A stretch of 64,000 nucleotides of DNA from Palsa-504 sp963790065 (GCA_963790065.1 CAWBNK010000021.1:124001-188000); one strand, 5' to 3'; counted from the stretch's first letter, positions 1-9,200 are shown. A program made the numbers and translations. The notes: a model not told the origin generated them from the letters alone.

Positions 1-1058
1 CGTTCGCACTGGGCCAGGGCATCGCGGCCGCCGTCGCCCAGCAGCCCGGCCCGCCCAGCCAGACCGGCCGGTCCGGCTGGTCCGGCCGCCGGCTCGTGCT
101 GTGCTCGGCTCAGGAGCCCGGGGCCGTGGTGGAGGTTGAGCTGGACGGCCTGGCCCCGGGCCAGGTCACCGGCTGGGCCGCCTACCCGGCCGGAGTGGCC
201 TGGGCGCTGGAGGCGGCCGGCTACCGGCTGCCCGGCGCGTGCCTGGCCATCGACTCCGACCTGCCCGCGGGGGCCGGCCTGTCCTCCTCCGCCGCGCTGG
301 AGTGCGCCGCGGCGCTGGCCCTGACCGAACTGGCCGGGCTGGACATCGGCCGCCCCGAGCTGGCCGCGATCGCCCAGCGGGCCGAGAACGAGTTCGCCGG
401 GGTGCCGTCCGGCATCATGGACCAGTCCGCGTCGCTGCTGGGCCAGCACGGGCACGCGCTGCTGCTCGACTGCCGCTCGCTGGAGACCGCCCAGGTGCCG
501 TTCGACCCCGCCGCGGCCGGGTCCCGGCTGCTGCTGATCAACACCCGGGCCGAGCACGACCTGACCACCGGGGAGTACGGCCGGCGCCGGGCCGAATGCG
601 AGCGGGCCGCGCGCGAGCTTGGCGTTCCTTCTCTTCGGTACCTAACGAACCCGGCTGATGTGGAGCGGCTCGCCGATCCGGTCCTGCGGCGGCGCGCCCG
701 GCACGTGGTCACCGACGACCAGCGGGTCCTGGCGGTGGTCGCGTTGCTGACCAGGGCCGCCCCGGACGCCTACCCTCGGATCGGGCTCCTGCTGACCCAG
801 GCGCACGAGTCGCTGCGGGATGACTTCGAGGTCTCCTGGCCGCAGGCGGATGCGGCGGTGGACGCCGCGCTGACGGCGGGAGCGCTGGGGGCCAGGATGA
901 TCGGCGGGGGGTTCGGCGGCTCGGTGCTGGCGCTGGTGCGCGACGGCGCGGCCGGCCCGGTGCGTGCCGCCGTGGCGGACGCGTTCGCCCGGCGCTCGTG
1001 GGTGGCGCCGGAATTCCTGGACGCGGCGGCCGCCGACGGCGCCCGCCGCGTCGAGTAG
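1..1058 (+). CDS. galK: Galactokinase, 5'-truncated by the window edge
   Basis: ATP-dependent phosphorylation of galactose to galactose-1-phosphate (Leloir pathway, cytoplasm). The reading frame is open from base 3 to the stop, so the true start lies left of the window; the GTG at 96 is internal. GHMP-kinase motif 2 is visible (PAGAGLSSSAALE), followed by a VPSGIMDQ segment typical of galactokinases and motif 3 near the C-terminus (GARMIGGGFGGS). The visible N-terminal part has a low-complexity Pro/Gly/Gln/Ser stretch just before RRLVLCS, which looks like an insertion relative to most family members. It ends two bases from the convergent kinase gene. Identity is confident; only the N-terminus is unseen. 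Confidence 0.93.
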   Translation, partial: FALGQGIAAAVAQQPGPPSQTGRSGWSGRRLVLCSAQEPGAVVEVELDGLAPGQVTGWAAYPAGVAWALEAAGYRLPGACLAIDSDLPAGAGLSSSAALECAAALALTELAGLDIGRPELAAIAQRAENEFAGVPSGIMDQSASLLGQHGHALLLDCRSLETAQVPFDPAAAGSRLLLINTRAEHDLTTGEYGRRRAECERAARELGVPSLRYLTNPADVERLADPVLRRRARHVVTDDQRVLAVVALLTRAAPDAYPRIGLLLTQAHESLRDDFEVSWPQADAAVDAALTAGALGARMIGGGFGGSVLALVRDGAAGPVRAAVADAFARRSWVAPEFLDAAAADGARRVE

Positions 1059-1060
1059 CG

Positions 1061-2782
1061 CTACATCTTCATGGGAGCGGCGGCGAAGCCGATGTTGTGG
1101 TGGATGGGGTACCACCATTCCCACACCACGCCGTGCACCGGGCCGTAGGCCGAGGCCAGCAGGCGGCCGTCGTCCTGGGTCCAGACCATGTACTCCTGGC
1201 CGTTGACGTAATTGCAGAACACGCGGCCCGCGGCCTGGGTGACGGGATTCAGGTATCCCGAGATCAGCTGCGCGACCGAGTAATTGCGGGTGTGGTCGTA
1301 GCCATGGTTCCAGCTGATCTCGCCGGCCGGGTCATGCGTCTGGCAGTCCCCGCTGTTCGGCTTGAACTGGCCCGCGTTCAGCATCTTGACCTCCGCGACG
1401 TACGCCGCGTACAGGGCGGTCAGGGACGGATAGGTCTGGAAGACGGCCTGGGTGATGCCGGGGGCCGGGGCCGTGCAGGTGACCACGGGACCGGCGTGGC
1501 CGTGGCAGGTCGCGGGCGGCAGCTTCCCGGCCGCGTCGGGGGAGGAGTTCGTCTGCCGCAGGGCGGCCAGCAGCGCGGCGGGCGACGGCATGGGGCTGGC
1601 CATCGGCTTCGGGCTCGCTGCCTTTGGGCTGGGCGCAGAGGACGGCATGGACATGGGCATGCCGCGGTGCGGATGGGCAGCGGGGCCGCCGCCGGCCAGG
1701 GCCCAGGCGGAGGTGCCGGCGGCGATCAGAATGACCGCGGCCAGGGCGGCCAGCCAGCGGGGCCGGGCGAGCCTGGGCCGGCGCGGTGCCAGGCCGTCCT
1801 GGGCCGGGCGGTCGTTGACAGACGGGCCGCCCTGGTCCGGGTGCTCGCTCCCTTTGAGCAGGGTGGAGGTCTGGACGCCGACCTGGTCTCCGGGCCCGTC
1901 GAGCTTCAGCGCGCAGACCACACGTGCCGGCTCGCCGTCCAGGGCGGCGCGGGCGGCGTCGACGAACTCGCGGCAGCTGGAGTAGCGGTCGGCGGGCCGC
2001 TTGGCCAGGACCCGGGCGAACACGTCGTCCAGGCCCGGCGGCAGCTCGGGGCATATGGTGCTCGGCGGCGCGGGGCTCTCCTCGACGTGAGCCCAGATGA
2101 TCGCCGCGTCCATCTCCTTGCGGAACGGCACCTGGCCGGTCAGGCACTCATACAGCACGCAGCCCAGGGAGTACTGGTCGGCCAGGCCGGTGACCGGGGT
2201 GCCCACGATCTGCTCGGGGGCCACGTAGTCGATCGTGCCCAGGAACTGGCCGGTCAGGGTCAGCCCGCTGCGGGACATGGCGTGCTTGCTGATCCCGAAG
2301 TCAGCCAGGTACAGGTGGTCGGGATCGTCATCGTCGCCGCCCCGCTCGATCAGCAGGTTGCCCGGCTTCACGTCCCGGTGCACCAGCCCCTCGCGGTGCG
2401 CCGCATCCAGCGCCCGCGCCGCCTGGCCGACCAGGAACAGGGCGCGATCCGGGGAAACCTGGCCCCGCTTCCTGACGATCTGGCGCAGGTCGGTCCCTGA
2501 CACGTAGCGCATCGCGATGTAGAGCAGGTCCTCCTCCGACCCCATGTCGTAGACGGGGATCACGTTCGGGTGATGCAGCGAGGCGGCGATGCGGGACTCG
2601 TTGAGGAACCGGGCCCGGAACACCTCGTCGGTGGCCAGTTCGGGCGGCAGCACCTTCAGCGCGATGGCGCTGCCCAGCCGGGGGTTCTCGGCCTGGTAGA
2701 CGACGCTCATGCCGCCTCGGCCGATGACGGCCCGCAGCTGGTAACCAGCGAACTCTGTTCCGATCATGGGCAGCTCGTTCAT
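1061..2782 (-). CDS. Membrane Ser/Thr protein kinase with extracytoplasmic sensor domain
   Basis: 573-aa PknB-type kinase. The kinase domain spans about residues 12-280: glycine loop IGRGGMSVVY, Lys43 (ALKV), HRD at 135-137 followed by VKPGN, DFG at 161-163 and a VAPEQ activation-loop anchor, so it should be active. One transmembrane helix at about 343-365 separates it from a roughly 200-residue outer domain. That domain starts with a Met/His/Pro-rich stretch (about 370-400), contains a few cysteines and ends in a His/Met tail (IHHN...APMKM). No PASTA repeats are seen. ATG 2782 follows an AAAGAGG-like ribosome site. The external ligand is unknown; a metal is a guess from the Met/His content. 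Confidence 0.88.
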   Translation of the reverse strand: MNELPMIGTEFAGYQLRAVIGRGGMSVVYQAENPRLGSAIALKVLPPELATDEVFRARFLNESRIAASLHHPNVIPVYDMGSEEDLLYIAMRYVSGTDLRQIVRKRGQVSPDRALFLVGQAARALDAAHREGLVHRDVKPGNLLIERGGDDDDPDHLYLADFGISKHAMSRSGLTLTGQFLGTIDYVAPEQIVGTPVTGLADQYSLGCVLYECLTGQVPFRKEMDAAIIWAHVEESPAPPSTICPELPPGLDDVFARVLAKRPADRYSSCREFVDAARAALDGEPARVVCALKLDGPGDQVGVQTSTLLKGSEHPDQGGPSVNDRPAQDGLAPRRPRLARPRWLAALAAVILIAAGTSAWALAGGGPAAHPHRGMPMSMPSSAPSPKAASPKPMASPMPSPAALLAALRQTNSSPDAAGKLPPATCHGHAGPVVTCTAPAPGITQAVFQTYPSLTALYAAYVAEVKMLNAGQFKPNSGDCQTHDPAGEISWNHGYDHTRNYSVAQLISGYLNPVTQAAGRVFCNYVNGQEYMVWTQDDGRLLASAYGPVHGVVWEWWYPIHHNIGFAAAPMKM

Positions 2783-2813
2783 CGCGCGCCTCTTTCCGTT
2801 CTGTAGGGGTCTG

Positions 2814-3017
2814 CTAAGCCGGGCGGATGGGCGCGGCGGGGATCAGGATGCGGGTGGCGCGGCGCAGCCGGGTGGCGGCGGCCATGACCATGCCGCGGGT
2901 ACGGTGGCCGGAGGTGGCGCGGAGCTGGCGGGATAGCCGCCGCTGCTCGGCCTGGGTCAGCATCTCGCGGTGACGGTCACGGGCGAGCTGGCCGGTGAGG
3001 TTGGGGTTCACGGACAT
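2814..3017 (-). CDS. Small basic conserved actinobacterial protein
   Basis: 67-aa protein starting MSVNPNLTGQLARDRHREML, a pattern I associate with short actinobacterial proteins of unknown role that often start with Asn-Pro-Asn and carry a DRHREM-like motif. The N-terminal half is a charged amphipathic helix rich in Arg, Gln and Glu; the C-terminal half is Ala/Arg/Ile-rich and basic. ATG 3017 has an AGGAG ribosome site nearby. It lies 31 nt upstream of the kinase on the same strand and may be co-transcribed with it. No function is proposed. Confidence 0.6.
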   Translation of the reverse strand: MSVNPNLTGQLARDRHREMLTQAEQRRLSRQLRATSGHRTRGMVMAAATRLRRATRILIPAAPIRPA

Positions 3018-3138
3018 CGTGGTCTCCTGTCTGCTCGGCGGGGGCGGGGAGTGTTCCCGCCCGCAAGCAACAGGCTGCCTGAGGAGGCTGCCGCCCTGGC
3101 AGAGGCCGAATTGCCCCTTTGCGCTGTGGGCCTGCAGG

Positions 3139-3176
3139 CCGGGTCGTGTGGGTATTACTGCCTAACGCCGACCCGG
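3139..3176 (-). terminator. Hairpin after the NTPase-LuxR gene
   Basis: CCGGGTCG at 3139-3146 pairs with CGACCCGG at 3169-3176 (8-bp perfect stem, 22-nt loop), 10 nt beyond the stop codon of the minus-strand LuxR gene. There is no T-tract, which is usual for high-GC terminators. A second smaller hairpin (GGGCGGG 3042-3048 with CCCGCCC 3056-3062) lies in front of the small protein gene. The function is inferred only from position and dyad symmetry. Confidence 0.4.
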
Positions 3177-3185
3177 GGGGACGGC

Positions 3186-5585
3186 TCAGGCCAGGCCCGC
3201 CTGCAGGGCCAGCCGGGTCAGGTCGGCGCGGCGGCGGCAGCTGGTCTTGTCCCGGATCCGGTCCAGGTGCGAGCGGACCGTGCTCACGCTGATGTACAGC
3301 TGACCGGCGATCTGCGCGTCGGTGCGGCCCTTGGCCACCAGGCTGACCAGCTCCTGTTCCCGGGAGCTGAGCCGGTTCAGGACCGGCGCGGCTGGCGGGC
3401 TTTCCGGTTTGAAGTCAGCGGCCATGAGGACGAATTCGGCGGCCGTCTCCATGGTCATGCCCGCACCGCGTTCTTTCGCGGCGCGGGCGCGGGCCGGCCC
3501 GAGCGCTTCGAGGGCCCGGCGGAGCGGTTCGGCGCGCCGCTCGGCGTACAGCGGCACGTCGCGCGGACCGCCCGCTTCCATATGGGCTTGGAGCGCGGTC
3601 CAGAGCGTGACCGCCTCAGCCGGCTGGCCCCGGGCTGCGCACACGAGCGCGAACTCGTTGACGCACCGGGGCAGCAGTTCATGCCAGCCGACCTGGGCCG
3701 CGATTTCGGTGGCGCAGCGCGCCAGCCGGGCGGCGTCCGCGATATTACCGGTTCTCAGTTCGACGTCGGCTGAATAGATCAAGGCGGCAGTCTGCATGAT
3801 GCGGTCTCCGCCTGCGTCGGCCCAGGCGAGGGTGTCCGCCAGGGCTCGCCGCGCCGCGGCGAGGTCGCCGGATTGGATCAGCACCTCGGCGATGAACTGG
3901 CCGGTGAACTGCTCAGTCCAGCCGTATTCCCCGGAGGCCAGAATCCGCTGGGCCTGCCTGGCCCACTCCAGCGCTTCGGCTATCGCCCCGGCGTGGTGGG
4001 CGGTCCGGCTGAGCTGCGCCAGGGCCAGGATCTCGCCGGCCGGATAGCCGGTCCGCCGGGCCACGGTCAGCGCCTCGCGGGCATCGCCCACCGCCTCGGG
4101 GATCCGGCCTAGGTAGGTCAGCGTCCTGGACCGGCCGGCCAGGAACTCGGCCAGCAACGGCGAAGGGCCTTGAGGGGTCAGCACCTCGATGCCTGCGGTC
4201 TCGTGGCCGAGCGACTGCTCGGGAAGCCCGACATCGCCAATCCAGAACTGCGCCAGGCACCAGCCCTCGCTTCCCGGTGCGGCATGGGCGGCCGCGGCCA
4301 GCAGCATCTCCCGGGCTTGCGGTCCGCTGCCGCGGCGCAGCAGCCAGTTGGCCAGGGCGACGGCCAGCCGCAGCGCCAGGTCCGGATCATGCCTCAGGGC
4401 CCAGGTCACGGCCTGGTGCAGCGTGCCGTCTTCGGCATCCAGCCAGTCAAACGAAGTCCGCTGCTGCGGGGTCCTCAGGCCCGCCGCGGCTTGCTCGGCC
4501 ACCGCCAGGGCCTGGCGGGCCATGGCCGTGGCCGCGTCGTCCTGCTCACCGGCCTCGGCCAGCCGAGCCGCTCCGAACATGCGGATGGTATCCGGTAGGT
4601 GATACCCATCCGCTCCGGGCCGGGCGGGGTGGGATAGCAGCAAGCTGTCGTCCAGGTGCAGGACTGCATTCTCGGTTCCGGTGCCGGCCACCGCCACTGC
4701 GGCGTCCAGGGTGAAGGGCCCGGGGAAGACGGCCAGGCGGCGGAACACCCGCTGTTCCTGTTCGCCGAGCAGCCGGTAGCTCCAGTCCACCGTGGCGGTC
4801 AGCGACTGGTGCCGTGGCGCCGCGGTCCGGTCGGCGCTGACCAGCAGGGGCAGGCTGGCTTCGAGCCGGTCCACCAGCTGAGCCAGGCCCAGCGCCTCGA
4901 TCCGGGCGGCGGCCAGCTCGATGGCCAGCGGCATCCCGTCCAGCCGCTCGACCAACCGGGCCGCCATCGGGCCTGATACGTCGTCCAGCACGAACCGCGG
5001 GTCGGCTCGCCGGGCCCGGTCGGCGAACAGCCGCACCGCGGCCGGGACCCCGGGCTCAGGCGAACCGTCCGGGGCGGCGACCGGCAGCGGCTGCAGCCGC
5101 AGCCGAGCCTCGCCGGCCAGGCCGATGGGCTCGCGGCTGGTGGCCAGCACCCGCAGGTCGTCGACGGCGGGCAGGAGGGCCCCGCACAGCTCGGCCACGG
5201 CGGCCAGGAGGTGCTCGCAGTTGTCCAGCACCAGCAGGACCTGCTGGCGGCCCAGCACGGCGGCCAGCATCTCGGTGGCGGAACGGCCGGAGGCATCCGG
5301 CACGCCCAGGCCGGCCGCGACCGCGGCGGCCACCTGCCCGGGATCTTGCACGGCGGCCAGTTCCACCAGCCAGGCCCCGTCGGCGAACCGGGCGGCCACC
5401 CGGCGGGCCACCTCGGCGGCCAGCCGCGTCTTGCCCATCCCGCCCGGTCCCGTCACCGTCACCAGGCGGTACTCGGACAGCAGCGCGGCCGCCTCGGCTA
5501 CCTCCTCCTCCCGGCCGACGAAGCTGGTCAGAGCGGTCACGAAGCCGCGTGCACGGGCCGCGGGAACCTCCCCAATTCCCCCCAT
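3186..5585 (-). CDS. NTPase-TPR-LuxR transcriptional regulator
   Basis: 799-aa cytoplasmic regulator. It has an N-terminal AfsR/NB-ARC-like NTPase with Walker A GPGGMGKT (46-53), Walker B VLLVLDNCEH and an ATSREP motif, then a long Ala/Leu-rich helical TPR-like middle region. The last ~62 residues form a LuxR/GerE HTH (LSSREQELVSLVAKGRTDAQIA, then SVSTVRSHLDRI). There is no SARP domain at the N-terminus. Such proteins bind ATP and an effector and activate transcription; the target is unknown, but the divergent M20 amidohydrolase is an obvious candidate. ATG 5585 is preceded by a -10 hexamer only 6 nt away, suggesting a leaderless transcript. Confidence 0.85.
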   Translation of the reverse strand: MGGIGEVPAARARGFVTALTSFVGREEEVAEAAALLSEYRLVTVTGPGGMGKTRLAAEVARRVAARFADGAWLVELAAVQDPGQVAAAVAAGLGVPDASGRSATEMLAAVLGRQQVLLVLDNCEHLLAAVAELCGALLPAVDDLRVLATSREPIGLAGEARLRLQPLPVAAPDGSPEPGVPAAVRLFADRARRADPRFVLDDVSGPMAARLVERLDGMPLAIELAAARIEALGLAQLVDRLEASLPLLVSADRTAAPRHQSLTATVDWSYRLLGEQEQRVFRRLAVFPGPFTLDAAVAVAGTGTENAVLHLDDSLLLSHPARPGADGYHLPDTIRMFGAARLAEAGEQDDAATAMARQALAVAEQAAAGLRTPQQRTSFDWLDAEDGTLHQAVTWALRHDPDLALRLAVALANWLLRRGSGPQAREMLLAAAAHAAPGSEGWCLAQFWIGDVGLPEQSLGHETAGIEVLTPQGPSPLLAEFLAGRSRTLTYLGRIPEAVGDAREALTVARRTGYPAGEILALAQLSRTAHHAGAIAEALEWARQAQRILASGEYGWTEQFTGQFIAEVLIQSGDLAAARRALADTLAWADAGGDRIMQTAALIYSADVELRTGNIADAARLARCATEIAAQVGWHELLPRCVNEFALVCAARGQPAEAVTLWTALQAHMEAGGPRDVPLYAERRAEPLRRALEALGPARARAAKERGAGMTMETAAEFVLMAADFKPESPPAAPVLNRLSSREQELVSLVAKGRTDAQIAGQLYISVSTVRSHLDRIRDKTSCRRRADLTRLALQAGLA

Positions 5586-5591
5586 GTCCGT

Positions 5592-5620
5592 ATCTTAACG
5601 ACGGGTAAACAGGTTGTCCC
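5592..5620 (-). promoter_or_regulatory. Putative leaderless promoter of the NTPase-LuxR gene
   Basis: On the minus strand, GGGACA (5615-5620) and TAAGAT (5592-5597) are separated by 17 bp, and the -10 ends 6 nt before ATG 5585. TANNNT right before the start codon is the usual layout of actinobacterial leaderless genes, and no Shine-Dalgarno sequence is present. Inferred from sequence only. Confidence 0.5.
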
Positions 5621-5676
5621 GGCCCACGCACGGACCGGGATTACAGTTGTTCTGGCCCCGACCGAAGGAGGAACCA

Positions 5677-6867
5677 GTGCGAGTACGTGACGAGGCAGCA
5701 CAGCTGGCGGGTGAGGTCGCCGAGCTGCGGCACGCGATCCACCGCGAGCCGGAGATCGGCCTGGACCTGCCGAAGACGCAAGCGAAGGTGCTCGCCGCCC
5801 TGGACGGTCTGCCGCTGGAGATCAGCACCGGCCGGGGTGTCTCCTCGGTGACCGCGGTCCTGCGCGGCGGCCCGGGCCCGGTGGTGCTGCTGCGCGGCGA
5901 CATGGACGCGCTGCCCGTCACCGAGGAGACCCGGCTGCCGTACGCATCGCAGGTCCCCGGGGCCATGCACGCCTGCGGTCACGACCTGCACACCGCGATG
6001 CTGGCCGGCGCGGCGAAGCTGCTGTCGGCCCGGCGGGCCGAGCTGCCCGGCACGGTCATCTTCATGTTCCAGCCAGGCGAGGAGGGCTATGCCGGCGCCC
6101 GGCACATGATCGAGGAGGGGGTCCTGGCGGCCGCGGGCGAGCGCCCGGTCGCCGCCTACGGCCTGCACGTAACGTCGCAGCGGCTGCCTTGCGGGACGTT
6201 CTCCACCCGGCCCGGCGCGATGCTGGCCGCGGCCGACCAGATCACCGTGACCGTGCACGGGCGGGGCGGCCACGCCTCGATGCCGCACCGGGCCGCGGAC
6301 CCGATCCCGGTCGCGTGCGAAATGGTGACCGCGCTGCAGACGCTGGTCACCAGGAAGTTCGACGTATTCGACCCGGTGGTGATCACGGTGGGCAGCTTCC
6401 ACGCGGGCACCACCGACAACGTGATCCCGGACCAGGCCAGGTTCCTGGCCACCGCGCGTTCGTTCAGCCCGCAATCCCGGAGCGCACTGGCTGACCTGGT
6501 GCCGCGGCTGATCAGGGACATCGCCGGCGCCCACGGGCTGACCGCCGAGGCCGTGTACGCCGCGGAGTACCCGGTGACCGTCAACGACGCGGCCGAGGCG
6601 GCGTTCGCGGCCGAGGTGATCGCCGGGACGTTCGGGCCGGAACGCGCCGAGCTGGCCGAGTTCCCGATCACCGGGGCCGAGGACTTCTCCTTCGTGCTGG
6701 AGCAGGTGCCGGGGGCGTTCGTCTTCCTGGGTGCCTGCCCGCCAGGAACCGACCCGCTGACCGCGCCGACCAACCACTCGGCCTACGCGGTGTTCGACGA
6801 CGCGGCCCTGGCCGACGGCACGGCCCTGTACGCCGAGCTGGCCCTGCGCCGCCTGGCCCGCGGCTAG
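5677..6867 (+). CDS. M20-family amidohydrolase (hippurate hydrolase-like)
   Basis: 396-aa metallopeptidase-fold hydrolase that removes acyl groups from N-acyl amino acids or related amides. Seen: HACGHDLHTAM metal-binding motif, FMFQPGEEGYAGA with the catalytic Glu pair, the dimerisation-domain motif GRGGHASMPHRAADP, and GAEDFSFVLEQVPGAFVFLGA near the C-terminus, all hallmarks of the M20D/AmhX-HipO group. GTG 5677 is chosen because a perfect AAGGAGG (5665-5671) sits 5 nt upstream; an in-frame upstream extension to 5614 has no such site. The substrate cannot be read from sequence. It is divergent from the LuxR regulator and convergent with mdh. Confidence 0.88.
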   Translation: MRVRDEAAQLAGEVAELRHAIHREPEIGLDLPKTQAKVLAALDGLPLEISTGRGVSSVTAVLRGGPGPVVLLRGDMDALPVTEETRLPYASQVPGAMHACGHDLHTAMLAGAAKLLSARRAELPGTVIFMFQPGEEGYAGARHMIEEGVLAAAGERPVAAYGLHVTSQRLPCGTFSTRPGAMLAAADQITVTVHGRGGHASMPHRAADPIPVACEMVTALQTLVTRKFDVFDPVVITVGSFHAGTTDNVIPDQARFLATARSFSPQSRSALADLVPRLIRDIAGAHGLTAEAVYAAEYPVTVNDAAEAAFAAEVIAGTFGPERAELAEFPITGAEDFSFVLEQVPGAFVFLGACPPGTDPLTAPTNHSAYAVFDDAALADGTALYAELALRRLARG

Positions 6868-6900
6868 TGATTGTACGTTGATGTACAGAGTCACGCCCCG

Positions 6901-6938
6901 GCCCGTCGGCCTGATGGGGCTCGCGGGGCCCGACGGGC
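6901..6938. terminator. Hairpin between convergent amidohydrolase and mdh
   Basis: GCCCGTCGG (6901-6909) pairs with CCGACGGGC (6930-6938), a 9-bp GC-rich stem with a 20-nt loop between two convergent genes. A smaller TGTAC/GTACA dyad lies at about 6873-6888. It is a probable bidirectional terminator by position; no T-run. Confidence 0.5.
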
Positions 6939-6945
6939 GGACCGG

Positions 6946-7902
6946 TCAGAGGCTGGCGACGTCGGCTTGCTTGGCGCGGACGGCTTCGGCGGCGGCGCGC
7001 AGGCCGGCTAGTTCGGCCTCGGTCAGGTCGCGCTCGACTATGCGGCGGATGCCGGTCGCGCCGAGCTCGGCTTCGACGCCCAGGTAGACGCCGGAGATCC
7101 CGTACTGGCCGTCCAGCCAGGCGCACACGGGCATGATCGCGCCCGAGTCCTCGGCCACGGCGCGGGCCATCCGGGCCGCGGCGGCGGACGGGGCGTAGTA
7201 GGCCGAGCCGGTCTTCAGCAGCGCGACGATCTCGCCGCCGCCGTTCCTGGTCCTGGTGACCAGCGCCTCGATCTCGTCGGCCGGCATCAGGTCGGCCAGC
7301 GGCCGGCCGTCGACCGTGCAGGCCGAGGGCACAGGCACCATGGTGTCGCCGTGCGAGCCGAGGGTCAGGGTGCGCACCGAGCCGACCGGGACACCCAGCT
7401 TCTCGGCCACGAAGTAGCTGAACCGGGCGGTGTCGAGCATGCCGGCCTGGCCCATCACCCGGTGGGCCGGGAAGCCGGACACCTTGGCGGCCAGGGCGGT
7501 CATCTCGTCCAGCGGGTTGGACACCACGATCAGCACCGCGTCGGGGGCGTACTTGGCCACGTTCTCCACGACGTTCCTGACGATCTTGGCGTTGGTCTCG
7601 ATCAGGTCCATCCGGCTCATGCCGGGCTTGCGGGCCAGGCCCGCGGTGACGATCACGATGTCGGACCCGGCGATCGCCTCGTAGCCCTCGCCCCCGGCGC
7701 CTGTCGTCTGGCCGGTCACCTTGGTCTCGAAGCCCTCCACCGGGCGCGACTGGTTCATGTCCAGGGCCAGCCCTTCGGGCTTGCCCTCGATGATGTCGGT
7801 GAGCACGACCTCGTCGAAGATGTCGTACTCGGCCAGCCGCTGGGCGGTGGTCGAGCCGTAGAACCCGGCGCCGACGACGGTTACCTTGCCGGAACGTGCC
7901 AT
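6946..7902 (-). CDS. mdh: Malate dehydrogenase (LDH-like type)
   Basis: 318-aa NAD-dependent enzyme of the TCA cycle (malate to oxaloacetate). Seen: N-terminal Rossmann motif VGAGFYGSTTA, the specificity loop GLARKPGMSRMDL with the Arg typical of malate rather than lactate enzymes, VVSNPLDEMT, and the catalytic His segment LGSHGDTMVPVPS. ATG 7902 has an AAGGAG ribosome site; the same frame runs further upstream only as an antisense-type shadow of icd. It lies 77 bp downstream of icd on the same strand, and with DUF3017 upstream this is a common actinobacterial arrangement. No terminator is obvious between icd and mdh, so co-transcription is likely. Confidence 0.95.
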   Translation of the reverse strand: MARSGKVTVVGAGFYGSTTAQRLAEYDIFDEVVLTDIIEGKPEGLALDMNQSRPVEGFETKVTGQTTGAGGEGYEAIAGSDIVIVTAGLARKPGMSRMDLIETNAKIVRNVVENVAKYAPDAVLIVVSNPLDEMTALAAKVSGFPAHRVMGQAGMLDTARFSYFVAEKLGVPVGSVRTLTLGSHGDTMVPVPSACTVDGRPLADLMPADEIEALVTRTRNGGGEIVALLKTGSAYYAPSAAAARMARAVAEDSGAIMPVCAWLDGQYGISGVYLGVEAELGATGIRRIVERDLTEAELAGLRAAAEAVRAKQADVASL

Positions 7903-7979
7903 GAGCGGAAACTCCTTAGTCCGTGACTGCGCATGAGCGGGCCCGGAGCATGCACCACGGCCCGTTCGGAAGAATGATC

Positions 7980-9200
7980 TTAAGAATTCATCGCCTGGCG
8001 CAGGTTGTCGTCCAGCGCGTTGAGGAACTCCTGGGTGTTCAGGAACGGGGTGCGGGGGCCGACGAGCAGGGCGAGGTCCTTGGTCATCTTGCCCTCCTCG
8101 ATGGTCTGCACGCAGACATCCTCCAGCGTGCGGCCGAACAGGGCCACCTCCGGGGTGCCGTCCAGCTTGCCGCGGTGCTCCAGGCCCCTGGTCCAGGCGA
8201 AGATGGACGCCACCGGGTTGGTGGAGGTGGGCTGGCCCTGCTGGTGCTGGCGGTAGTGCCTGGTCACGGTGCCGTGCGCGGCCTCGGCCTCCACCGTGCG
8301 GCCGTCCGGCGTCATCAGCACGCTGGTCATCAGGCCGAGCGAGCCGAAGCCCTGGGCCACCACGTCGGACTGGACGTCGCCGTCGTAGTTCTTGCAGGCC
8401 CAGACGATGCCGCCGTCCCACTTGAGCACCTGGGCCACCATGTCGTCGATCAGCCGGTGCTCGTAGGTGATCCCGGCCGCCTCGAACTCCGCCTTGAACT
8501 CCGACTCGAAGATCTCGGCGAAGATGTCCTTGAACCGGCCATCGTAGGCCTTCAGGATCGTGTTCTTGGTGGACAGGTAGAGCGGGAACCGCCGGTCCAG
8601 CGCGTAGCGCATGGTGGCCCGGGCGAAGTCGCGGATCGAGTCGTCGAAGTTGTACATGGCCAGCGCCACGCCGCCACCGGTGAAGCGGGCCACTTCCATC
8701 TCGATGGGGTGGTTGCTGCTCTCGTCGGGGACGTAGGTGATCGTCACCGTGCCCGGGCCTGGCACCACGAAGTCGCTGGCCTTGTACTGGTCGGCGTGCG
8801 CGTGACGGCCGATGATGATCGGCTTGGTCCAGCTCGGGACCAGCCGCGGGATGTTGGAGATGACGATCGGCTCGCGGAAGATGACACCGCCGAGGATGTT
8901 GCGGATGGTGCCGTTCGGCGACCGCCACATCTTCTTCAGGCCGAACTCGGTGACCCGGGCCTCGTCCGGGGTGATCGTGGCGCACTTCACGCCCACGCCG
9001 TGCCGCTGGATGGCGTGCGCGGCGTCGATCGTCACCTGGTCGTCGGTGGCGTCGCGGTTTTCGATGCCGAGGTCGTAATAGTCGAGCTCGATGTCCAGGT
9101 AGGGCAGGATCAGCTGGTCTTTGATGTACTGCCAGATGATCCGCGTCATCTCGTCGCCGTCGAGTTCGACGACGGGATTGGCTACCTTGATCTTGGGCAT
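7980..9200 (-). CDS. icd: NADP-dependent isocitrate dehydrogenase (homodimeric, eukaryote-like type)
   Basis: 406-aa TCA-cycle enzyme converting isocitrate to 2-oxoglutarate and CO2. It is the short dimeric class, not the 740-aa monomeric one. Seen: VVELDGDEMTRIIW near the N-terminus, KMWRSPNGTIRNILGG with the isocitrate-binding Ser/Asn/Arg residues, IIGRHAHADQYKA, and the Asp-containing Mg-binding stretch WACKNYDGDVQSD. ATG 9200 (MPKIKVANP) is preferred over the in-frame ATG at 9221 because an AAGGGA site lies at proper distance only for the former. It is followed by mdh. Confidence 0.95.
   Translation of the reverse strand: MPKIKVANPVVELDGDEMTRIIWQYIKDQLILPYLDIELDYYDLGIENRDATDDQVTIDAAHAIQRHGVGVKCATITPDEARVTEFGLKKMWRSPNGTIRNILGGVIFREPIVISNIPRLVPSWTKPIIIGRHAHADQYKASDFVVPGPGTVTITYVPDESSNHPIEMEVARFTGGGVALAMYNFDDSIRDFARATMRYALDRRFPLYLSTKNTILKAYDGRFKDIFAEIFESEFKAEFEAAGITYEHRLIDDMVAQVLKWDGGIVWACKNYDGDVQSDVVAQGFGSLGLMTSVLMTPDGRTVEAEAAHGTVTRHYRQHQQGQPTSTNPVASIFAWTRGLEHRGKLDGTPEVALFGRTLEDVCVQTIEEGKMTKDLALLVGPRTPFLNTQEFLNALDDNLRQAMNS

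Noticed and set aside
998..2500. Long plus-strand open frame antisense to the Ser/Thr kinase
   Set aside because: High-GC shadow frame; the minus-strand kinase has intact motifs and the plus-strand peptide is low-complexity Gly/Arg/Val without family features.
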